Positions 7,079-13,297 of a stretch of 14,558 bases of DNA are shown in pieces; the first letter of the stretch is position 1, and each line of letters opens with the position of its first letter. The DNA lies in contig JBFXAM010000114.1 of NCBI GenBank assembly GCA_050184295.1, positions 1-14,558 on the forward strand. Reading direction: 5' to 3'. Under the pieces are notes generated by a model that saw only the letters and a list, made by a program, of their open reading frames with translations, was not told where the DNA came from and searched no databases. This DNA is from JBFXAM01 sp050184295 (GTDB taxonomy: Bacteria; Planctomycetota; Phycisphaerae; UBA1845; Fen-1342). The translations under genes were made by a program, and so were the position numbers.

Positions 7079-8439
7079 GTGGCCTTGAGCAGCGGGCCCT
7101 TCCACGCCTCGTCTCCGAGCGGATAGCGATCTCGCCCGCTCACGTCCGCGCGGTGCATCGCGTTGATGAGGAAGTAGTTCCACCACATGCGCGGCTCGGA
7201 GCGGTTGACGCGGTCGAGGGCGCGCCGCGCGATGCCCGTCCAACTGTAGAACCGGCGGCGCGCCCCGACGCAGCGGTCCGCGAGCTCGCCGGCGCTCATC
7301 GATGCGGGCGTGAACGGCACTTCGTTATAGCGATACGCATCGTCGAGCCACCAGCGCTCGTAGCGCAGTCGCCGTTCGCGGTGCAGACGGTCGTAGAGCG
7401 GCGTGCCGGGAAACGGCGTGAGGTGGTTGAACGCGGCGATGAAAAAGCCGTGCTGCGTCGCGAAGTCGACGGCGTCGGTGAAGCTCGCCGGCGAGTCGGC
7501 GTCGTAGCCGAAGATGAACGTGCCATAGACGCGGAGATTGTGGCGGCGGAGATTGGCGAGCGCCTGGTCGTAGCCGCCGCGCATGGTGTTGAAGCGCTTG
7601 TTCATCGCGGCGAGGTTGTCGGGGTTGAGCGTTTCGAAGCCGACGAGCAGGCCCTGGCAGCCGCTGGCGCGGATGAGTCGGAGGAATTCGTCGTCGTGGG
7701 CAGCGTTGATGCTGGCCTGGCTGACCCAGCGGATGCGGAGCGGCGTGAGCGTGCGGAAGAACTCCTTCGCTTCGGCGAGGTTGGAGGTGATGTTGTCGTC
7801 AACGAAGAAGAACAGGCGGCGGGTGTCGCGCAGCTGCGCGACTTCGCGGAGGATGTCGTCGGGGCTGCGGCGCGTTTGTGTCGCGCCGAAATACGACTGC
7901 ACCGCGCAGAACTCGCACTTGAAATGGCACCCGCGGCCGGCCTCGATCAGCCCGATCGGCAGGTAGCGCTTGCCGCGGAAGATGCCGCGCGCGGGCCGCA
8001 GGTTGCGCAGCGACGGGCGTTCCGCGGCGCGATAGAACTTCTGCAGCCGGCAGGCGCGAAAATCGTCGAGCACGTGCGGCCAGAGATCTTCGGCCTCGCC
8101 GACGACGACCGCGTCGGCGTAGTCGGCGACCTCGTCGGGCACGAGCGTCGCCTGGAATCCGCCCATGACGACCGGCACGCGGCGGCGGCGATAGTCGCTG
8201 GCGATCTGGTAGGCGCGTTTGGCGGTGTAGGTTTCCGTGCTGATGGCGACGAGATCGGTCGGCTCGTCGAGGGGCAGCGCTTCGAGCCGGTCGTCGTAGA
8301 AGCGGATTTCGACGTCCCGCGGGGTGAGGCCGGCGACGACCGCGGCCGGCAGCGGCTCCATCTGCCAGGTGCGAATGTAGTCGGCGTGACGGTGGCCGGC
8401 GCGTCGCCCGATGCAGGGGTGGATGATGGTGAGGCGCAT
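7075..8439 (-). CDS. B12-binding-type radical SAM protein
   Basis: A 454-residue protein with an N-terminal cobalamin-binding-like Rossmann domain (about 1-125; VEIRFYDDRLEALP, TDLVAISTETYTAKRAYQIA, VPVVMGGFQATLVPDE, ADAVVVGEAE) and a radical SAM barrel (about 160-370). The 4Fe-4S cluster motif is CHFKCEFC (Cys171, Cys175, Cys178). Further barrel marks are FFFVDDNIT, LLVGFETLN and YGTFIFGYDADS. There is no DxHxxG motif, as in many class B-like members of this superfamily, so any cobalamin would not be held by that histidine. Such enzymes methylate unreactive carbons or build rings and C-C bonds in natural product, lipid and tetrapyrrole pathways. ATG 8439 is chosen because it starts the standard MRLTIIHP strand; GGGG lies six bases upstream. 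It is the first gene of the four-gene operon. The substrate is unknown. Confidence 0.88.
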   Translation of the reverse strand: MRLTIIHPCIGRRAGHRHADYIRTWQMEPLPAAVVAGLTPRDVEIRFYDDRLEALPLDEPTDLVAISTETYTAKRAYQIASDYRRRRVPVVMGGFQATLVPDEVADYADAVVVGEAEDLWPHVLDDFRACRLQKFYRAAERPSLRNLRPARGIFRGKRYLPIGLIEAGRGCHFKCEFCAVQSYFGATQTRRSPDDILREVAQLRDTRRLFFFVDDNITSNLAEAKEFFRTLTPLRIRWVSQASINAAHDDEFLRLIRASGCQGLLVGFETLNPDNLAAMNKRFNTMRGGYDQALANLRRHNLRVYGTFIFGYDADSPASFTDAVDFATQHGFFIAAFNHLTPFPGTPLYDRLHRERRLRYERWWLDDAYRYNEVPFTPASMSAGELADRCVGARRRFYSWTGIARRALDRVNRSEPRMWWNYFLINAMHRADVSGRDRYPLGDEAWKGPLLKAT

Positions 8440-8458
8440 CGCGGCCCCGACTTGGGAA

Positions 8459-8488
8459 GGGGCGAAGGGAGGTTGTCCCTTCGGCCCC
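8459..8488. terminator. Long hairpin between the YceI gene and the operon
   Basis: GGGGC-GAAGGGA (8459-8470) pairs with TCCCTTCGGCCCC (8476-8488) around a GGTTG loop: 12 pairs with one bulged base. On the leftward transcript it comes 28 bases after the YceI stop and 19 bases before the radical SAM ATG, followed by TTCCC rather than a T-run. I see no good promoter between it and the ATG, so it may be a partial terminator or attenuator that sets how much YceI transcription enters the operon. Confidence 0.55.
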
Positions 8489-8516
8489 GTATCCCGCTGT
8501 CGCTGCTTAGTTCCGT

Positions 8517-9101
8517 CTACTGCTTGACGCCTTCGATGCTCACGATCAGGCGCACGTCGTCGCCGAGGCCGCCTTTGAGGGCGTTCATCTCGAAATCGCC
8601 GCGTTTGATGGTGAAGGTCGTCTCGAAGCCGGAGCGTTGCCCGCCCCACGGGTCGGGGCCGGCGCCGGTGCGTTCGACCTTTACCGTGAGCGGCTTGGTG
8701 ACGCCGCGGAGGGTGAGGTCGCCGGCGACCTCGAACTCGCTTTCGCCGAGCTTCTTCACGGCCTTGCTCTTGAACGTGATGGCCGGGTGTTTTTCGGCGT
8801 CGAAGAATTCTGCGCTGCGGAGGTGGTCGTCGCGCTTCTTGTCGTGGGTGTCGATGCTCGCCGTCTTGACGGTGAATTCGAGGGCGCTGTTCTCGGGCTT
8901 GGCGTCGTCGAACGAGAACGATCCGGCGACGTCGTTGAAGCGGCCGTAGGAGTAGCTGACGTTCAGGTGCTTGATGCGAAAGATGACGGCGGAGTGGACG
9001 GCGTCGGCCTTGTAGTTGTCGGCGGCAAGCGCCGCGGGTGCGAGCAGCGACATCCAGCCGGCGGCGGCGCAGCAGGCGATCACACGATCAGACACGCGCA
9101 T
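8517..9101 (-). CDS. Periplasmic YceI-family protein
   Basis: A 194-residue YceI-family protein, a lipocalin-like beta barrel that binds a long isoprenoid or amphiphilic chain in characterised members. It has a signal peptide (1-27, core ACCAAAGWMSLLAPAALA, cleavage before ADNY), so it is periplasmic. Family marks are DAVHSAVIFRIKHLNVSYSY (33-52), GRFNDVAGSF (53-62), IDTHDKKRDDHLRSAEFF (83-100), HPAITFKS (105-112), and GDLTLRGVTKPLTVKV (127-142), covering the whole domain at normal length. The start is ATG 9101, with AAGGAG eight bases upstream. It lies upstream of the radical SAM operon on the same strand with 77 bases and a hairpin between them, so a shared message is possible but not shown. 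The ligand cannot be inferred. Confidence 0.93.
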   Translation of the reverse strand: MRVSDRVIACCAAAGWMSLLAPAALAADNYKADAVHSAVIFRIKHLNVSYSYGRFNDVAGSFSFDDAKPENSALEFTVKTASIDTHDKKRDDHLRSAEFFDAEKHPAITFKSKAVKKLGESEFEVAGDLTLRGVTKPLTVKVERTGAGPDPWGGQRSGFETTFTIKRGDFEMNALKGGLGDDVRLIVSIEGVKQ

Positions 9102-9140
9102 GGGGTTTTCTCCTTCGTCCCGAAATTGGGAGGCGCGGAA

Positions 9141-9146
9141 ATTCTA
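9141..9146 (-). promoter_or_regulatory. Possible -10 element for the YceI gene
   Basis: TAGAAT on the minus strand (9146-9141) matches TATAAT at five of six positions and would start transcription about 33 bases before the ATG. No good -35 hexamer lies 16-18 bases upstream, so this is weak. Confidence 0.3.
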
Positions 9147-9275
9147 CCCGCACGGCGGCGAACGGCGCGGCGGGTGCCGGAATTCACAACCGGCGGATTG
9201 CGGCCGGCGTGGACGATGCCCGAAGCGCGGCGGAGGCGCGCGCGGTAATTCAGCGCCGCCCGGCGGGATCGCAGG

Positions 9276-9305
9276 GACTCGTCGCGGGCGGGCGATGCGC
9301 GAGTC
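9276..9305 (-). terminator. Hairpin just after the RNase III stop
   Basis: GACTCG (9276-9281) and CGAGTC (9300-9305) are complementary, with an inner TCGC/GCGA pair (82-85 with 92-95 of the 9200s). The structure starts one base after the TGA (9309-9307) on the leftward message. There is no T-run. Confidence 0.4.
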
Positions 9306-9306
9306 G

Positions 9307-10035
9307 TCAGGATGTTGATCCGATCTCGGTTTCGGCGGCCTCGGCGGGCACCTCGCCGAGGATTTCGAGCGCCAGGCGGGCGGCTTTCTGCTCGGCTTCC
9401 TTTTTCGACGGGCCCCAGGCGCCGGGGAAGCGCTGTCGGCCGACGGTGACCGCGACCTCGAAGCACTTGCTGTGGTCGGGGCCCTTTTCGTCGAGCAGCT
9501 CGTATTGCGGCGCGGAGCGGCAGATGCGCTGGGCGTACTGCTGGAGCTGGCTCTTGTAGTTGAACTGGTGCTGCGACTCGATCGTCTCGCGAATCTCGTC
9601 CTGCATGTGGCGGAGGATGAAGTCGCGCGCGGGTTCGAGTCCGCCGTCGAGATAAATCGCGGCGATCAGGGCTTCGAGCACACACGCTTTGAGCGAACTG
9701 GGAAGCTGCTCGCCGGATTCAAGCCCCTGGCCCAGGACCATCACGTCGCCGAGCGCGAGCTTTTCGGCGACGCGGGCGCAGACGCGGCGGGAGACGACGG
9801 CGGATTTCACCTTAGTGAGATCGCCTTCGAGCGATTCGGGCATCTGGTTGTAAACGTCGTGGCAGACGACGAGTCCGAGGACGGCGTCGCCGAGGAACTC
9901 CATGCGCTCGTTGCTGTCCTTGCGGGAGTTGGCGCTGGAGGAGTGGGTCATCGCGGCACGGAGCAGCGCGACGTTCTGAAAGCGGTAGCCGATACGTTCT
10001 TGACAGGCGGCGATCAACTGGGCGCGCTGATCCAT
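9307..10035 (-). CDS. rnc: Ribonuclease III
   Basis: A 242-residue double-strand RNA endonuclease that matures rRNA and processes structured mRNAs in the cytoplasm. The nuclease domain (about 1-150) has the signature NERMEFLGDAV (42-52) with the acidic residues Glu43, Glu46 and Asp50, then EGDLTKVKSAVVSRR, and EALIAAIYLDGG with the catalytic Glu121. The double-stranded RNA binding domain (about 160-232) starts NYKSQLQQYAQ and ends PSKKEAEQKAARLALEIL. One oddity is that the position three before Glu121, usually Asp (Asp114 of E. coli), is Cys118. The ATG at 10035 starts the usual family N-terminus and has GAGG about 11 bases upstream; a longer frame to 10188 only adds Arg-rich sequence. The gene is divergent from the small basic protein gene. 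Identification is firm. Confidence 0.95.
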   Translation of the reverse strand: MDQRAQLIAACQERIGYRFQNVALLRAAMTHSSSANSRKDSNERMEFLGDAVLGLVVCHDVYNQMPESLEGDLTKVKSAVVSRRVCARVAEKLALGDVMVLGQGLESGEQLPSSLKACVLEALIAAIYLDGGLEPARDFILRHMQDEIRETIESQHQFNYKSQLQQYAQRICRSAPQYELLDEKGPDHSKCFEVAVTVGRQRFPGAWGPSKKEAEQKAARLALEILGEVPAEAAETEIGSTS

Positions 10036-10161
10036 AGAGATGTGGGCCTCGTGGTCGGCCAACGTCGCAAGACGTCCGCGGCGGATTCGCGCGGGCGGGT
10101 TGCGTCGGCGGCCAAGCCGGTTTTCATGATGACGCGGCACGCGACGGGCGACCGTCTCGCG
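10036..10161 (-). promoter_or_regulatory. Structured 5' leader of the RNase III gene
   Basis: If transcription starts from the TATACT at 10173-10168, the leader is about 125 bases and can form three stem-loops: 10143-10156 (GACGG/CCGTC, four-base loop), 10102-10135 (GCGTC/GACGC enclosing a CGGC/GCCG stem) and 10062-10075 (ACGTC/GACGT, four-base loop). In E. coli the rnc leader is cut by RNase III itself, so similar self-control is plausible here, by inference only. No gene is seen in this stretch. Confidence 0.35.
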
Positions 10162-10167
10162 CATGCC

Positions 10168-10173
10168 AGTATA
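10168..10173 (-). promoter_or_regulatory. Possible -10 element for the RNase III gene
   Basis: TATACT on the minus strand (10173-10168) matches the -10 consensus at five of six positions and stands out in GC-rich surroundings. The best -35 candidates (TTCCAC, 10195-10190) are poor. The remaining bases up to about 10356 hold nothing else I can name. Confidence 0.35.
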
Positions 10174-10356
10174 CCCCGCTATCGGCAAAGTGGAATGGGA
10201 AACCGCGGCTCCAAAACCGGTTTCGAAGTAAATCTGGGCTGTTACCCGGTCGTCCCCAAGCGCTGCGGGAAGCCATCTCAGGCGGTAACTCGAATCGGGC
10301 CAGCGACGCTCCGCGTTTCGCGGGCACGGATTGCGCTCTCCGCGGCAGCGCGACCC

Positions 10357-10386
10357 TTGGCAACGTCGGCCGCGCCCCGTTACACT
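10357..10386 (+). promoter_or_regulatory. Likely sigma-70-type promoter of the small basic protein gene
   Basis: TTGGCA (10357-10362) and TACACT (10381-10386) are separated by 18 bases. They match the -35 and -10 consensus at four or five positions each. Transcription would begin near 10393, leaving a short leader of about 26 bases with GGAG at 10408-10411. Confidence 0.5.
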
Positions 10387-10418
10387 GCCCGGCTCGCATC
10401 AGGATTCGGAGCCGCTGT

Positions 10419-10742
10419 ATGTCGATCGATCGTTCGTTGAGAATGAAAGCGTCGCTGGCCCGGCACCGCAACGTGCTCTCGCGCGCCGAGCGCATCCAGG
10501 TTCTCAAGGACCAGGAGCGCTGGACCGCGGAGTCCGAGGCCCTGGGACTGCCCAAGATCGGCCACCGCAAGATCAAGGCCGGAAAGAAGAAGGCGGAAAA
10601 AGCCGAAGGCGACGCCGCCGCGACGCCGGCCGCGGGCGCTGCGGCGCCGGCCGCGGGCGGAAAACCGACCGCGGCGCCGGCTGCAGGTGGAAAACCCGCC
10701 GCGGCGCCCGCCGCGAAGGGTGCGGGCAAGTCCGGAAAGTGA
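10419..10742 (+). CDS. PVC-type small basic protein with Ala/Pro/Gly/Lys tail
   Basis: A 107-residue basic protein. The first ~50 residues, with MSIDRSLRMKASLARHRNVL, then LSRAERIQVLKDQERW and ALGLPKIGHRKIKAG, match the small basic protein family (TIGR04137-type) found across Planctomycetes, Verrucomicrobia and Chlamydiae, a proposed signature protein of that superphylum reported to associate with ribosomes. From about residue 54 a low-complexity tail of Ala, Pro, Gly and Lys extends to the end, resembling histone H1-like or ribosomal protein tails that contact nucleic acid; the underlying DNA is a tandem 30-base repeat. The family core is usually shorter than this protein. ATG 10419 has GGAG seven bases upstream and a good promoter. 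It is transcribed away from the RNase III gene. Family call is from memory of the core sequence; function is inferred. Confidence 0.88.
   Translation: MSIDRSLRMKASLARHRNVLSRAERIQVLKDQERWTAESEALGLPKIGHRKIKAGKKKAEKAEGDAAATPAAGAAAPAAGGKPTAAPAAGGKPAAAPAAKGAGKSGK
10641..10730 (+). repeat. In-frame 30-base tandem repeat in the tail of the small basic protein
   Basis: Units at 10641-10670 and 10671-10700 differ at only a few bases, and a third, diverged unit covers 10701-10730. Each encodes the ten-residue pattern AAPAAGGKPx. The 30-base length keeps the frame, so unit number can change without breaking the protein. Confidence 0.75.
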
Positions 10743-10886
10743 GCCCGAGGGCGCGGCGCCGTTCGGTTGGCGCGAGTTGGCCTTCGGCAGAGGTTGTGGC
10801 GTTGCACGCGACAGGCTCGCTCTGCGGCGCCCGGGTCGAACCTGTCTCGAATCTGCACGTGCCGCGCGACAGCGGTTCGCGCCCGA

Positions 10887-10901
10887 CCCGCCTCGGGCGG
10901 G
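10887..10901. repeat. Short GC hairpin in the intergenic region
   Basis: CCCGCC (10887-10892) and GGCGGG (10896-10901) form a six-pair stem with a TCG loop, about 145 bases after the small basic protein stop. There is no T-run; it may help end that message. Confidence 0.3.
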
Positions 10902-11078
10902 CGAGGACAAAATCGGGCAGCGTCCGTAGAAAATTGTCGAACCCAGCACCAGTCGTCGTCGTACGTTGTCCTGGAGGGGTTTCGCGCGGTCGGCGCGCGC
11001 GGTAACGGCCGACCAGCGCCACGGGGATGGCCGGCGCACAGCGCGGAAGCGTCGTTGGCGTTGCAGCCGCGTGCCAAA

Positions 11079-11113
11079 CCGGCGACCGGCGACCGGCGAC
11101 CGGCGACCGGGGA
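11079..11113. repeat. Heptamer tandem repeat (CCGGCGA) x4 plus one variant
   Basis: Four exact copies of CCGGCGA run from 11079 to 11106, followed by CCGGGGA at 11107-11113. The array ends 79 bases before the ATPase ATG. It is a microsatellite-like tract that could change length by slippage. Confidence 0.85.
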
Positions 11114-11192
11114 CAGCGGTTGCGGCACGGCGCTGACGCACGTCGGGTGGCCGCGCTTCGGCGCGGGTGACGATACAGGAGATCCCTCTCGC

Positions 11193-13199
11193 ATGTCGCA
11201 ACGACACATGACCACCGAGCGGCACATTTCGGTGCATTCCGAAGAAGGCCGCGCGACGACCAAGTTGATCGCGACGTTCCTGGGCGGCGTGCTGGTGCTG
11301 ATGTCGTTCGTCGCGCAGTGGCTGTTCACCGACGGCACGGTGACCGTCGCGGGCAAGTCGGCCAATGTATACAGCGACCTGCTCGCGCTCGTCGGCGCGC
11401 TGCTGCTGGCGGTGCCGCTTTGGACGCACGCGGCGGTGACGCTCTGGCACGGCGAAATGCACATGGATGAGCTGGTCGCGCTGGCGATCCTGGCCGCGGT
11501 GGCGATCGGGGAGTACCAGACGGCGGGCGTGGTCGCGTTCTTTCTGCTCTTGAGCAACCTGATCGAGACGCGGACGGCGCTGGGCGCGCGGGCCGCGATC
11601 GAGGGGCTCATTCGGTTGACACCGACGAAGGCCCGGCGCCTGCGCGAGGACGGGCGCGAGGAGGAGGTCGACGCCCCGAGTCTCAAGCCCGGCGACGTGG
11701 TGCTGGTCCGCCCCGGCGACAACGTGCCCGCCGACGGCGTGATCGCGAAGGGCCAGTCGACGATCAACGAAGCGAACATCACGGGCGAGTCGCTGCCGGT
11801 GGAGAAGGGCAACGGCGAGGAAGTTTTCGGCGGGACGAGCAACATCACCGGGGCGATCACGGTTCGTGTGACGAAGGCCGGCGCGGACACGACGCTCGGC
11901 CGCGTGCAGCACCTCATCCGCGAGGCGGCGCGAACCAAGATTCCGCTGATGCGGCTGATGGATCAGTACGCGAGCTGGTATACGCCGGTGACGCTGATGA
12001 TCGCGGGCATCGTGTGGTTTTTCACGCGTGATGCGACGAAGGTGATCTCGCTGCTGGTGATCGCATGCCCCTGCGCGCTCATCCTGGCCACGCCGACCGC
12101 GATCGTGGCGGCGTTGTCGGCGGCGTCCCGGCTGGGCGTTTACATCAAGGACGTTGCGAACCTGGAGTGGGCGCGGCGTTTGACGGCGGTGGTGTTCGAC
12201 AAGACGGGCACGCTGACGACGGGGCAACTGGCGGTGACGCGGCTGATGCCGGCGCCGGGAGTGGATCCGGCGGAGCTGCTGCGGGCGGCGGCGGCGGTCG
12301 AGCGCCTCAGTACGCATCCGGTGGCGCGGGCGATCGCCGCGGTGGCGGACAAGGCGCGCGTGGCGATCGACGAGGCGCACGACTTTGAAGAGGTCGCGGG
12401 CAAGGGTGTGAAGGCGGTGGTTGACGGCGAGCCCGTGCTCGTCGGGCGGCAATCATGGGTGCGCGACAGCGGCGCCGATTTTTCGACGCTCAGCGATGAG
12501 CGTTTTCAGGAGCCCGAGGGACTGAGCACGCTCTATGTCGCGCGCGCGGCGCGCGTGCTCGGCTGGATCGGCCTCGAGGACCGCACGCGACCCGAGGCCC
12601 GCGCGGCGCTCGACGAACTGCGCCAGCTCGGCATTCACCAGCTCATCATGGTCACCGGCGACCGCTGGTCGGTCGCGCGGCGCGTCGCCAAGGAGATGGG
12701 TTGCAGCGACGTGCAGGCGGAGGTGTTGCCGCAGGACAAGCTCGCCCTCGTCGGCACGCTCAAGGCGCGGAACCACACGGTGGCGGTCGTCGGCGACGGC
12801 GTCAACGACGCCCCGGCGCTGGCGGCGGGCAACCTCGGCATCGCGATGGGCGCCGCGGGCAGCGACGTCGCGATGAACAGCGCCAGCATCGCGCTGATGA
12901 GCAGCGACCTGCGCCGCCTGCCGTTCCTCGTGAAGCTCTCGCGCGAAACGACCAAGGTCATCTGGCAAAATCTGCTTTTCGGCATCGTGTTCATCCTGCT
13001 GAGCGGGTCGGCCATCATCTACGGCTGGGTGGGACCGATGTTCGCGGCGATTCTGCACACGGGGTCGTCGGCGTTCGTGGTGCTCAACAGCGCGCGCATG
13101 GTCCGCTTTGGTGAGCACCTTGATCCGCACATCCCGGGTCGCGGCGGCGCGGAGGTTGGGCCGGCGGAAGGGCGCGTGGTGCTACAGGCGGTGGCATGA
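11193..13199 (+). CDS. P1B-type heavy-metal-transporting ATPase
   Basis: A 668-residue inner-membrane P-type ATPase that should export a transition metal using ATP. Visible parts in order: two helices (about 24-44 and 55-80), two more (about 92-130), actuator motif TGES (197-200), helices 5-6 with the metal-binding CPC (292-294), phosphorylation site DKTGTLT (Asp336), the P1B-specific HP pair (His375-Pro376), GDGVNDAP (534-541), and two final helices ending near 650. There is no N-terminal CxxC metal-binding domain; instead a short His-containing start (MSQRHMTTERHISVHSEEG). The last helix has HTGSS where Zn/Cd pumps have an Asp (D-x-G), and the Cu-pump residues (YN, MxxS) are absent, so the metal is uncertain, though Zn/Cd/Co-like is likelier than Cu. 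ATG 11193 has AGGAG 11 bases upstream; the frame is open back to 10767 but that part is not protein-like. Confidence 0.93.
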   Translation: MSQRHMTTERHISVHSEEGRATTKLIATFLGGVLVLMSFVAQWLFTDGTVTVAGKSANVYSDLLALVGALLLAVPLWTHAAVTLWHGEMHMDELVALAILAAVAIGEYQTAGVVAFFLLLSNLIETRTALGARAAIEGLIRLTPTKARRLREDGREEEVDAPSLKPGDVVLVRPGDNVPADGVIAKGQSTINEANITGESLPVEKGNGEEVFGGTSNITGAITVRVTKAGADTTLGRVQHLIREAARTKIPLMRLMDQYASWYTPVTLMIAGIVWFFTRDATKVISLLVIACPCALILATPTAIVAALSAASRLGVYIKDVANLEWARRLTAVVFDKTGTLTTGQLAVTRLMPAPGVDPAELLRAAAAVERLSTHPVARAIAAVADKARVAIDEAHDFEEVAGKGVKAVVDGEPVLVGRQSWVRDSGADFSTLSDERFQEPEGLSTLYVARAARVLGWIGLEDRTRPEARAALDELRQLGIHQLIMVTGDRWSVARRVAKEMGCSDVQAEVLPQDKLALVGTLKARNHTVAVVGDGVNDAPALAAGNLGIAMGAAGSDVAMNSASIALMSSDLRRLPFLVKLSRETTKVIWQNLLFGIVFILLSGSAIIYGWVGPMFAAILHTGSSAFVVLNSARMVRFGEHLDPHIPGRGGAEVGPAEGRVVLQAVA

Positions 13200-13260
13200 G
13201 CGGGCGCGGCGCGGCAGTAGTCGTCGGGCGCGAAGGCGGCGCGGCGCGCGGCGCGAATGG

Positions 13261-13285
13261 CGCCGGCAGGGCCGTCGCGCCGGCG
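13261..13285. terminator. Hairpin between convergent ATPase and permease genes
   Basis: CGCCGGC (13261-13267) pairs with GCCGGCG (13279-13285) around an 11-base loop. It lies 61 bases after the ATPase stop and 12 bases after the permease stop on the opposite strand, so it could serve both. There is no T-run. The rest of 13200-13297 shows nothing else. Confidence 0.4.
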
Positions 13286-13297
13286 GTCGCCGTGCGG

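Larger units (their letters stand above)
10743..11192. other. Intergenic region before the metal ATPase gene
   Basis: These 450 bases hold no gene I can support. Open frames here are continuations of GC-rich non-stop sequence, including one in frame with the ATPase from 10767, but its translation is Arg-rich and repeat-derived. The region contains a short hairpin (10887-10901) and a heptamer repeat (11079-11113). I see no convincing promoter for the ATPase gene. Confidence 0.6.

Noticed and set aside
5900..8949. Long rightward frames opposite the GNAT, radical SAM and YceI genes
   Set aside because: They translate to repetitive Arg/Ala/Val/Glu-rich text without domains and mirror well-recognised leftward genes.
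11079..11113. CRISPR-like repeats
   Set aside because: The units are seven bases and directly adjacent, with no spacers, so this is a simple tandem repeat.
10124..12452. Long leftward frames of over 600 codons opposite the small basic protein and ATPase genes
   Set aside because: They are shadows of the rightward genes and contain the translated heptamer repeat; no domain is visible.
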